A stretch of DNA of 64,000 bases from assembly GCA_029553475.1 (NCBI GenBank), contig JAKPKV010000114.1:186001-250000 (forward strand), written 5' to 3'. This DNA comes from Armatimonadota bacterium. GTDB lineage: Bacteria > Armatimonadota > Hebobacteria > CAIYQO01. Made by a program: the position numbers and the translations under genes. A model generated the notes under the pieces. That model worked only from the letters and a program-made list of their open reading frames with translations, searched no databases and was not told where the DNA came from. Shown piece after piece: positions 28,037-36,037 of this stretch; positions within the stretch are counted from its first letter, which is position 1; the number at the start of each line of letters is the position of its first letter.

Positions 28037-29224
28037 ATGAAACGACAGGCCGGCTTTACCCTCATCGAGTTGCTGGTGGTCATCGCCATCATCGCGATCT
28101 TGGCCGCCATCCTCTTCCCCGTCTTCGCGAAAGCCCGTGAGAAAGCCCGTCAGACTACCTGCCTGAACAATCAGCGCCAGATCGCCATCGCGATCAGCAT
28201 GTATGTGCAGGATCACGACGAAGCCTTCATGTCTTCCGATGCGACGGCCTGGTCTGCCAAGCTGGCCGCGTATAACGAAGCGAGCATCTACGACTGTCCG
28301 ACGCTCACGGGTCGCGGCACGAATACCCAGCCGGAATATGCCTTCAACAGTCAGTTGCTCGGTTCGGCGCTCGGCGACGTCGAGAACCCCGCGGCGACGG
28401 TGATGACGTGCGATACGAAGCCGGCATCCAATTCGACCGCTCTGCTGACGACCACGGCCAGCATGGACACGCGCCACAACAACGGCGTCGTCGTGACGGC
28501 GGCGGATGGGCACGTGCAGTATGTCGGCGGCAGCCCCGCTCTCTGGAAGAATCTGCTGAGAGGCGGGCTCTCGCTCAACTTTGCCCCGTGGGGCGTGATG
28601 GTGCCGTTCGCGCAGAGCACGACCCGGAATGAGGACTTGACGATGCTGGCCTCGCAAGGCTACTGGGTGTGCAACGGGACCTGGAGCAATAACTACGTGC
28701 TCGTCAAGAAACCGTCCTGGATCAGCGATGCCTGGAAAGTCCGGACGGACTCCGATACATCGGACCCGCTGAATGCCTGTAATGCCGTGAAATTCTTCTC
28801 CGATGCCGCCTGCACCACGGGCGTCGCCACGAGTTATAACGGCACTGCCCTCTATCACTGGCGCTCGACGAATGCCTTCAACAATACCTACACGATCCCC
28901 GGGCTGACGGTCAAGCAAGCGCTCACGCCCGCCAGCAGCGCCCTGGTCGCGCGGATGCAGATCACGTTAACCGATACGAACGTGCACGGGGTGACGGTCG
29001 TCGTCAAGGGGAGTAACGAGAACGGCATCGTGTACACAGCCACGCTGGCCAACGATGCCACGAAAACCGTCAGCAGCAGCGGCGGGTGGCAGGAGAGTAT
29101 TGACGGCGAAACGTATGGGTATTTCACGGTGCAGGCCAATGCGCCCGGCGATGTCGTGAATCTGACCGTCACCTTCCCCGCGGCGGGGACGGGCAAAGGA
29201 ATTTCCGCCGTGCTCTTCGACTAG
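28037..29224 (+). CDS. Prepilin-type N-terminal domain protein under the LacI-type operator
   Basis: 395 residues. The leader [18 protein letters not shown] is followed by [17 protein letters not shown]. An H-x9-DG motif is [18 protein letters not shown] near residue 155. The beta-rich C-terminal half ends [10 protein letters not shown], like the proteins at 6250 and 18,715. The leader region has TAGGGAG about 7 nt before the start. Its base composition is less GC-extreme than that of its paralogs. The regulator and giant-protein neighbours suggest that it is produced in response to a glycan and displayed on the surface. Confidence 0.88.
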   Translation: MKRQAGFTLIELLVVIAIIAILAAILFPVFAKAREKARQTTCLNNQRQIAIAISMYVQDHDEAFMSSDATAWSAKLAAYNEASIYDCPTLTGRGTNTQPEYAFNSQLLGSALGDVENPAATVMTCDTKPASNSTALLTTTASMDTRHNNGVVVTAADGHVQYVGGSPALWKNLLRGGLSLNFAPWGVMVPFAQSTTRNEDLTMLASQGYWVCNGTWSNNYVLVKKPSWISDAWKVRTDSDTSDPLNACNAVKFFSDAACTTGVATSYNGTALYHWRSTNAFNNTYTIPGLTVKQALTPASSALVARMQITLTDTNVHGVTVVVKGSNENGIVYTATLANDATKTVSSSGGWQESIDGETYGYFTVQANAPGDVVNLTVTFPAAGTGKGISAVLFD

Positions 29225-29381
29225 ACGCATCCGCTTCACAGACCGCCGACCGGCAGCGCCAGCCCAGGGAGTCTCGCGCTGCCGGTGATGGTATCGGCGA
29301 GCAGCCGGCCGGCTGTCCGCAACGCCATCACTTTCCCGGTGTCAAACGCTGTAACGCGCTTTCGCGACCTGGAGTACCCTG

Positions 29382-32300
29382 ATGATGCGAAACATTGTAT
29401 CCCTCGTTCTGCTGCTGACCGCCCTCTGCGCTGTCGCCGAGCAGCTCATCTTCGACGCCCCGCAGACGGCGGGGATGAGCGGCTTCCGCGCCCACTGGGA
29501 TCAGCCGATCCCGGTGGCGGAGGACGGCAAGCGCGTGGTGACGGATGCCGTGGTGAAGGACCGCGGGCAGACGGCGGTGTGGGACGGCGCCACCCCCGGC
29601 CCGCTGGCCTTCGACGCCGTGCACCGCAGCCTGCTGGTGCGCTTCCCCGGCGCGGCGGAGGCGATCGCCGCCGCGCTGGCGAAGGGGCAGGTGGTCGAGA
29701 AGGTCGAGCTGGTGCTGCCCTATCTCGACGAGGAAATCTGGGCGCAGGGACGCATTGATTACCCCAGCGCCGACGGCTACCGCTACCGCACGAACTGGGA
29801 CTGCGACAAGCTCTATCGCGCCCAGCGCCCGAACTGGCACGCCGTCGCCCACGCGCTGCGCAAACCCTGGCAGGCGGATGCCCGGATCGGCCCCACCTAT
29901 AACGCCGCCGTCAACGGCGCAATCTACTGGAAGCGTTTCGGCGCCACCGACACCGCCGAGGACCGCTTTCCCGCGCAGCTCGGCCCGGCGGAGGTATCCT
30001 CCTATCATCCCGACGGTCGTATGGACGTCACCGCCGTGCTGGCCGACGCCGCCTACGGCGCAACGCTGGCGGAGCGCCTGCGCGTGCTCGCGGACTGCGG
30101 GTTCGTCGTGAGCAAATGGGAAGTGTATGACGCCCGCTATTTCCAGGGGGCCTACGAGTGGGCGATCAGCACCGGCCCGCGCGCCATCCTCATCCGGCAG
30201 CCGCAGTTGGTGGTCACCCTGAAAGCCGGCAAGGCGGAGACGGTGGCGCTGCCCGCGGCGGCCGACGTGCCGGCGCTGGCGGCGCGGCACACGGACACGC
30301 CGCTGGGCGCGCCGACGGCCACCGTGCCCACCCCCGCCGAGGTGGCGGCGATGAACGCCCGCTTCCTGGCGAAGCCCGCCTGGATGCCCGATTGGCAGTA
30401 CGCGCACGTGCGCCAGTTGATGAGCCTGGAGCACGGTGGCGCGGTGCTGCCCTTCTACTACCGCATCGTGCCGCAGCACGTCATCAACCGCGCCGTTCAG
30501 GAAGCGACGCAGGCGGCGTCCAAGGCGGCGGGCAAGCGGGTGGAGATCTCCGCTGACGAGAAGGATTACGCCGTCTACCTCGCCTGGCTCGACTGGGTGC
30601 ATGGCCGGCCGCCGCGGTACTTCGAAGGACATCTCACCGCCGCCGACAACGCGACGCAGTGGTATAACTATCGCGACGCCATGCCCGGCCCGGTCAGAGA
30701 TTCCATCATCCGCTGCTGGATGGCCTGGCTGATGCCCGACCGCGAGACGGCGATGACCGACAAGCAGCGCAAGGATTTCGGCGATACCACCGGCAAGCTC
30801 ATCCACCCGATGGCCGACGACCCGCGCGTGGGCGTGGATGCCGCCGGCAAGCAGGCGGTATGGAACCAGGGCGACACCTACTACAAGCTGACCGGCGACT
30901 GGCGGGGCAACAAGAGCTACTATCGCTCCGGCTTCACCCGCATGATGAGCACCGCCAACTTCAACAGCAGCGCCGCCTCCGGCGCGCTGCTCAACGGGCA
31001 GATCATCGGCTCCGAGCGCGCGATGGCGGACGGACGCGCCGGCCTGATGAGGTTCCCCTTCTGGATGTGGACGCACAGCGCCGGCGTCGGCCAGGAATAT
31101 ATTGACCACTACTACTGGGCCATTGCCACGGCGGGCAATAAGCTCTTCGCGGATTATGCCGAGCGTCCGGAAGATCAGATGGCGGGCTGGAGCATCATCA
31201 CGAAGACCGTCAATGATCTCGCCGGCGGCTACCACCCGAACCTGAAAAAACTCATCGGACCGGCCAGCCGCACCTGTTATCCGCATGTACTTGGCCGGCA
31301 GGATGGCCTCTATCATCTTCTGCACGTCCTCTCTCCGCGCGGCGCCCTCTGCGATGCCGACACCGGCGTGTTGCCGGGCATCACGCCGGAAAAGGATGAG
31401 CGCGGGCGCGTGCCCCGTCCGGTCAGCGCCTGGGGACATGACTACCCACCCGCGACAGTGGCGCTGCAAAGCCTTTCGGGTCCGTGGGCGGACCCGTGGT
31501 TCGCCGAACTGCTCGACGAGAAGCCGCTGCCCTGGTACGCGCTCGCCGAAAAGAAGGTGGTGGCCGCCGGCGATTGGGTGAGCACCTATTTCGGCGTCAA
31601 TTACGGCTTGAGCAGCATCCGCTTGACGAACCAGCGCATCCACGTGCTCGCGCACTGGCGGCGCAAGGCGGAGCTGCCTTCCACCATGCGCGACATCGGC
31701 ACCCTCGACATGCGCATCGGCATCAACCAGACGCAGATCGCCGAAGATGGCGCCGGCGTCATCAGCGAACAGGGGCGTTACCGCACCTATCAGCACCGCA
31801 ACACGCTCATCATGCTGGCGCGACCGAACCCCGGCTTCATGAACGGGCAGAAGGAGATCAAGAGCGTGCAATGCACCGCCGCGCTCTTCAACTTCGAGCT
31901 GCCCGCGCCGACCTGGGAAGTTTTCGTGGATGGCGCGAAAGTCGAAGCGCTGCCCGCCGTCGCGAAGCATGGCCAGGTGATTACCGTGAAGGATGGCGTG
32001 AGCTACCTCGCCATTCGCCCATTGCCCACCGACGATCTCGGCCGCGATGTCGAAATCACCCTGGAGCCGGGCGTGCCGCAGGCATCGGCCTCGTATCGCG
32101 ACACCGTGATCCACCCGGCCCTCCTCGTGAATGCGTATCTCTACCGGAAAGAGGCGGTCATCGGCGCCGACGCGCTGAAGCGGCTGGGGGGCGCCCGCAC
32201 CGGCTTCATCGTCGAGATGGGCGACGTGAACGAATACGGCAGTTTTGAAAAATTCCAGGCGCACATCCGCGGCGCGCGACTGCGCGCCGGGCAGGATGGC

Positions 32301-32885
32301 GCGGTGACCTACCAAAACGGGGAAGACACCCTCGTCGCGACCTGGGACGCCTTCACGGTGAACGGCGTTGATCCCTACGCCTACGCCAAGGAGCAGAAGC
32401 TGTGGCAAGACACCTCGCTCTCCCAGATGGGGCAGGGTCGGCTGGAGAAAGGCGGCGCGGTGGTCGAGCGCGAGCCCTCGTGGGCCAATATGTTCCTGCA
32501 AACCTTCCCGAAGCAGAAGATCTACGTGGCGATGAACCTGCTGCCGAACTACCTCAAGTACGCCTTCCGCGAGCCGGGCGGGGTGACGATCGTCGCCGAC
32601 GGCGCCTGCTCCATGGGCCGCTGGGCGGTGAAGGACTCCCGCGAGATTGACATCAAGTACCATCCGTTCGGCGGCGAATACCTGCCGAAAGCCGATGTCC
32701 CGGCGGCCTCGCTCCTCTTGATCTCCGGCGCGAAGGAAAAACCGCGGGTGACGCTGAACGGCAAAGACGTCACCGGCGCGCTCAAGGCGTGGCAACAGGA
32801 CGGCGCGAGCGGCTGGCTGGTCTCCCTCACCGGGGCATTCCCGGCGGATGCGGAGATCGCCGCGCGGCTGGCGGCGGCGAAATAG
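29382..32885 (+). CDS. Very large secreted protein, paralog of the 8,722-12,708 gene
   Basis: 1,167 residues with a signal peptide (IVSLVLLLTALCAVA). The N-terminal module shares VHRSLLVRFPGAAEAIAAAL with its paralog. The central region again shows GDWRGNKSYYRSGFTRMMST followed by a Tyr/Trp-rich helical stretch. The protein ends in a beta-rich region but lacks the terminal jelly-roll present in the other copy. It is the second gene behind the LacI-type operator, 157 nt after the prepilin gene. I do not recognise a characterised family. A polysaccharide lyase- or hydrolase-like role is inferred from export, size and context only. Confidence 0.72.
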   Translation: MMRNIVSLVLLLTALCAVAEQLIFDAPQTAGMSGFRAHWDQPIPVAEDGKRVVTDAVVKDRGQTAVWDGATPGPLAFDAVHRSLLVRFPGAAEAIAAALAKGQVVEKVELVLPYLDEEIWAQGRIDYPSADGYRYRTNWDCDKLYRAQRPNWHAVAHALRKPWQADARIGPTYNAAVNGAIYWKRFGATDTAEDRFPAQLGPAEVSSYHPDGRMDVTAVLADAAYGATLAERLRVLADCGFVVSKWEVYDARYFQGAYEWAISTGPRAILIRQPQLVVTLKAGKAETVALPAAADVPALAARHTDTPLGAPTATVPTPAEVAAMNARFLAKPAWMPDWQYAHVRQLMSLEHGGAVLPFYYRIVPQHVINRAVQEATQAASKAAGKRVEISADEKDYAVYLAWLDWVHGRPPRYFEGHLTAADNATQWYNYRDAMPGPVRDSIIRCWMAWLMPDRETAMTDKQRKDFGDTTGKLIHPMADDPRVGVDAAGKQAVWNQGDTYYKLTGDWRGNKSYYRSGFTRMMSTANFNSSAASGALLNGQIIGSERAMADGRAGLMRFPFWMWTHSAGVGQEYIDHYYWAIATAGNKLFADYAERPEDQMAGWSIITKTVNDLAGGYHPNLKKLIGPASRTCYPHVLGRQDGLYHLLHVLSPRGALCDADTGVLPGITPEKDERGRVPRPVSAWGHDYPPATVALQSLSGPWADPWFAELLDEKPLPWYALAEKKVVAAGDWVSTYFGVNYGLSSIRLTNQRIHVLAHWRRKAELPSTMRDIGTLDMRIGINQTQIAEDGAGVISEQGRYRTYQHRNTLIMLARPNPGFMNGQKEIKSVQCTAALFNFELPAPTWEVFVDGAKVEALPAVAKHGQVITVKDGVSYLAIRPLPTDDLGRDVEITLEPGVPQASASYRDTVIHPALLVNAYLYRKEAVIGADALKRLGGARTGFIVEMGDVNEYGSFEKFQAHIRGARLRAGQDGAVTYQNGEDTLVATWDAFTVNGVDPYAYAKEQKLWQDTSLSQMGQGRLEKGGAVVEREPSWANMFLQTFPKQKIYVAMNLLPNYLKYAFREPGGVTIVADGACSMGRWAVKDSREIDIKYHPFGGEYLPKADVPAASLLLISGAKEKPRVTLNGKDVTGALKAWQQDGASGWLVSLTGAFPADAEIAARLAAAK

Positions 32886-33002
32886 GCGTCGTGTGCTCCG
32901 CCGCCGGGTGCACGCAAAAACTGTGAGACCGCACTGCTGCTTCCCCCTGCGGCGCTCACCGCTCCCCCCGGCCCCCTCCCCTGCGCGGGGAGGGGGCCGG
33001 GG

Positions 33003-33146
33003 CATATGCGCCATCATAGCGTCAGCGCTCTTCTCGTGCTCGTGCTCGTAACTCGAAAACATCGGTGGCGATGTGTGTTGACGATGACGTTCGTCGAGTA
33101 CGAGTACGAGCACGAGGGAAGCGTCAGGTATATCGTGACGCGTATG
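33003..33146. repeat. MITE-like element with CATATGCG ends, copy 2
   Basis: The ends CATATGCG and GACGCGTATG are inverted. Inside, CTCGTGCTCGTGCTCGTAAC (from 33033) pairs with GAGTACGAGTACGAGCACGA (to 33115). It sits just downstream of a C/G-rich hairpin (32,966-32,994) in the gap between the giant protein and the DUF4091 gene. No gene is seen in 32,886-33,281. Confidence 0.55.
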
Positions 33147-33281
33147 GGGCCGGGGGGAGAGGGGAGCGCCGGTCGAAAGGAAGCGCACAAGCTGTGCGGG
33201 CACCCCCGCCGCCCTGACGAAAGGAGTTGGCCGCCGGAAGCGCGAATGTGTGTGCCAGTCACCCACGGGAGGTACTCCGTC

Positions 33282-34964
33282 ATGCCGTTCCCCCGCGCAC
33301 AGCTTCAACTCTGGGTCGCCGACCCGTTGGAGAAGATTTTTCGTACGTCCGCCCCGCCGGCGAAGCCGTCGAAGCACGTGCGTCTGGACGCCGCGCGGGG
33401 CGAGGTGGTGAGCGGCCAGCTCGTGCTGCGGACGGAGGGCGTCAACGCCGGGATTGACCGTGTGGAGATCGTCCCGCCGCGGAGTGAGGCGGGCGCGGCC
33501 ATCCCCATCGAGCAGCGCTGGGTGGGCTATACCTACGTGCCGCAGCCGGCGTGGGGGGTGGACCCGGAGCGGCTGGAGGGCGAGGCGCCGGGGCTGTATC
33601 CCGACCCGCTGTATCCCGTCTACGAGACGCACACCCACCCGCACCACTACAACCCCGACCACAGCGCGGCGCTCTTCGACGGGCGGCCGCGGGCGCTGTG
33701 GCTCACCGCGCGCGTGCCGGGCGATGCCCCGCCGGGCGCGTACCGCGGCGCGGTGAAGATCACGCTGGCCTACTGGGGCGACGTGCTCACCGTGCCGGTG
33801 ACGCTGACCGTGCACGCGGCGACGCTGCCGGCGGAGCCGACCTGCGGGGTGGAGAACTGGTTCGTGCTGGCGAGCGTGGCGCGGCAGCATGAGGTGGCGT
33901 GGTGGAGCGAGGCATTCTGGCGGTTGGTAGACGCCTACTTCCGCAACATGGCCGACCACCGGCAGACGCACATCGTGGTGCCGATGTACGAGCTGATTGA
34001 GTGGCGCGTGGATGCCGCGGGCGCGCTGGCGCTGGACTGGACGCGCTTTGACCGCTACGTGGAGGCGGCGCTGCGCGCGGGATTGCGACAGCTCTCCGGC
34101 AACCACCTGGCGACGTATACCTACGACAACAAGAGGTTCAAAGCGGGGGTGCACACCTTCCAGGTGGAGGGCGGGCGCGCCCGCTACCGCCTGTTCGAGG
34201 GGCGCACGCGGCGCGCGCGCGCGTGGCTGGCGTGGTTCCTGCCGCGGCTGCAGGCGCACCTGCGGGAGCAGGGCTGGCTGGACCGCTGGTGGCAGCACGT
34301 GCGCGACGAGCCGCTGGGGGTGGAGAAGGATTACGAGGCGATTCGCCGGGCGGTGAAGCGCTACGCCCCCGCCTTCCGCACCATTGACGCGCTGCACGGG
34401 CCCATCGTGCGGGCGTGCGACTGCTGGGTGCCGCAGTTGGACGCCTGGGGGCAGCACCTCGACTATTTTCGCGCGCGGCAGCAGGCGGGCGACCGGGTGT
34501 GGACCTACGTCTGCTGCGGCCCCACCGGGCGCTACGCGAATCGCTTCATTGACCAGCGGAGCATCCTCCCCCGGCTCCTCTTCTGGATCATGGCGCGCTA
34601 CGGGGCTACCGGCTACCTGCACTGGGGGTACAACTGGGCGGACGGGCCGGTGCCGGAGATGGATACCACCGGCTTTCTGCCCGCGCAGGGGCCGGTGCAG
34701 TCCGGCGACGTCTGCGTGGTCTACCCCGGCCCGCACGGCCCCCACGACAGCATCCGCTGGGAGATGCAGCGCGAGGGCCTGCAGGACTACGAACTCCTGC
34801 GCCTGCTCGCCGCCGAAGACCCGAAAAAAGCGGAGACCATCGCCGCCCGCCTGGTGAAGGGCTTTGACGGGTATATTACGGATACGGCGGCCTTCCGCGC
34901 CGCGCGGCGGGCGCTGCTGCGGGCGGTGAGCCGGGCGCAAACGCGAGAAGCGGTAGAGGTGTGA
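33282..34964 (+). CDS. DUF4091 / GH123-like glycoside hydrolase-type protein
   Basis: 560 residues from the ATG at 33282, which has GGAGGT 8 nt upstream. An N-terminal beta-sandwich of about 180 residues leads into a TIM-barrel-like region with RWWQHVRDEPLG near residue 345. The tail GYLHWGYNWADG and GPHDSIRWEMQREGLQDYELL are hallmarks of DUF4091 proteins related to GH123. The D-E pair in HVRDEP is the likely catalytic pair in that family. No signal peptide is visible, so it may act in the cytoplasm. The substrate is unknown; hexosamine glycans are the family precedent. Confidence 0.82.
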   Translation: MPFPRAQLQLWVADPLEKIFRTSAPPAKPSKHVRLDAARGEVVSGQLVLRTEGVNAGIDRVEIVPPRSEAGAAIPIEQRWVGYTYVPQPAWGVDPERLEGEAPGLYPDPLYPVYETHTHPHHYNPDHSAALFDGRPRALWLTARVPGDAPPGAYRGAVKITLAYWGDVLTVPVTLTVHAATLPAEPTCGVENWFVLASVARQHEVAWWSEAFWRLVDAYFRNMADHRQTHIVVPMYELIEWRVDAAGALALDWTRFDRYVEAALRAGLRQLSGNHLATYTYDNKRFKAGVHTFQVEGGRARYRLFEGRTRRARAWLAWFLPRLQAHLREQGWLDRWWQHVRDEPLGVEKDYEAIRRAVKRYAPAFRTIDALHGPIVRACDCWVPQLDAWGQHLDYFRARQQAGDRVWTYVCCGPTGRYANRFIDQRSILPRLLFWIMARYGATGYLHWGYNWADGPVPEMDTTGFLPAQGPVQSGDVCVVYPGPHGPHDSIRWEMQREGLQDYELLRLLAAEDPKKAETIAARLVKGFDGYITDTAAFRAARRALLRAVSRAQTREAVEV

Positions 34965-34966
34965 GG

Positions 34967-35461
34967 ATGGAACAGGAAGCAAGACAGGCGCTGGTGCCGC
35001 CGACGCCGCCGGCGGATGCGGCAGCGCTGAAACGAACGCGGCCGGCGGCCGTGACCGCCATCGCGGTGGTTCTCATCCTCTTCTCAGTGATAGAACTGGT
35101 ACGATCGATGGGCCATCTTTCTCTGTTGGCATCAGGCGGTGTCTTCTATCAGCATGAGCCGTATCAACTGATCATGTCTTGGTTCACGCTGGTGACCCGA
35201 CTGATTTTCGGGGTATTGGGCATCATCTTCAGTATTGCGCTGCTCGGCATGCGGCGGTGGGCGCGGAAGAGCGTCGTGGCGCTGCTATCAGCGCGGATCG
35301 GCCTTTTCGTCGTGAATTTCATCACCTCCGCCATCATCGCCCGCGTTCCCACCAGTCTGATGGTGCTGTTATGGTCAGTCTGGGTCTGGGTACTGCTCCA
35401 CAGTCTCATGCTCGTCGTATTGCTCCTGCCAGGCATACGCCGGGCGCTCGATGAACGGTGA
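34967..35461 (+). CDS. Small integral membrane protein, unknown function
   Basis: 164 residues starting 2 nt after the DUF4091 stop, with GAGGTGTGAGG as ribosome binding site. A proline- and charge-rich N-terminus (PPTPPADAAALKRTRP) precedes four hydrophobic helices. The next gene encodes a similar four-helix protein whose N-terminus is also rich in PPTPPA, so the two look like tandem relatives. The tight spacing implies translation coupled to the upstream gene. Function is not recognised. Confidence 0.7.
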   Translation: MEQEARQALVPPTPPADAAALKRTRPAAVTAIAVVLILFSVIELVRSMGHLSLLASGGVFYQHEPYQLIMSWFTLVTRLIFGVLGIIFSIALLGMRRWARKSVVALLSARIGLFVVNFITSAIIARVPTSLMVLLWSVWVWVLLHSLMLVVLLLPGIRRALDER

Positions 35462-35504
35462 GAGCTCCCCTGCCCCCTGGGCTCGCATGATCGAGGTGTC
35501 ACCG

Positions 35505-36026
35505 ATGGATCAGAACACCGGACACGTTACCCCCGCGCCCATTGTGCCGCCGACGCCGCCGGCGGCGCGGGGGGAGGCGGGGCGGCCGCCGCAGCCGCCG
35601 GAGCTGCCCTTTGTGGCGGGGATGCTGGTGGTGATGGCGCTGTATTACCTCTTCGAGGCGGCCTGGTTCTGGCGGCTGCGGATTCTCGTCGGGCTGCGGC
35701 CCGCGCCGCTGTCGCCGCTGGTGCTCATCGCCTGGGGCAGCATCGTGCTGCGGCTGCTCTTCGTGCCGTGGTCGGTCTACGTGGTGGCGGGCATCCTGCG
35801 CGCGGCGCCGTGGGCGCGGCGGGCGCTGCTGGTCACACTGGTGAGCGCCGTCGGCGTCACCGTGGGCACCTATCTGCTGGCGGGCGCCGCCGGCGGGCTC
35901 ACCGGCCCGGCGCTGGCCACGCTGGCGGAGATCGCCCGCACGTCCAGCGTCTTTTACCTCTTCATCACGCTGGTCCTCTTCCGCGACGAGGCGTCGCACT
36001 ACCTGCGCTCGCGCGGGCGGCGGTAG
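35505..36026 (+). CDS. Small integral membrane protein, relative of the upstream gene
   Basis: 173 residues from the ATG at 35505, which has GAGGTG 7 nt upstream; an earlier in-frame ATG at 35451 overlaps the previous gene. The N-terminal 40 residues are Pro-rich (VPPTPPAARGEAGRPPQPPE) and four hydrophobic helices follow. The stop is 12 nt from the convergent glycosyltransferase stop. Function is unknown. Confidence 0.7.
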   Translation: MDQNTGHVTPAPIVPPTPPAARGEAGRPPQPPELPFVAGMLVVMALYYLFEAAWFWRLRILVGLRPAPLSPLVLIAWGSIVLRLLFVPWSVYVVAGILRAAPWARRALLVTLVSAVGVTVGTYLLAGAAGGLTGPALATLAEIARTSSVFYLFITLVLFRDEASHYLRSRGRR

Positions 36027-36037
36027 CGGCGGCGCGG

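Noticed and set aside
29328-34982. Minus-strand open frame of over 1,800 codons
   Set aside because: It covers the giant secreted protein and the DUF4091 gene in antisense and has no recognisable domain.
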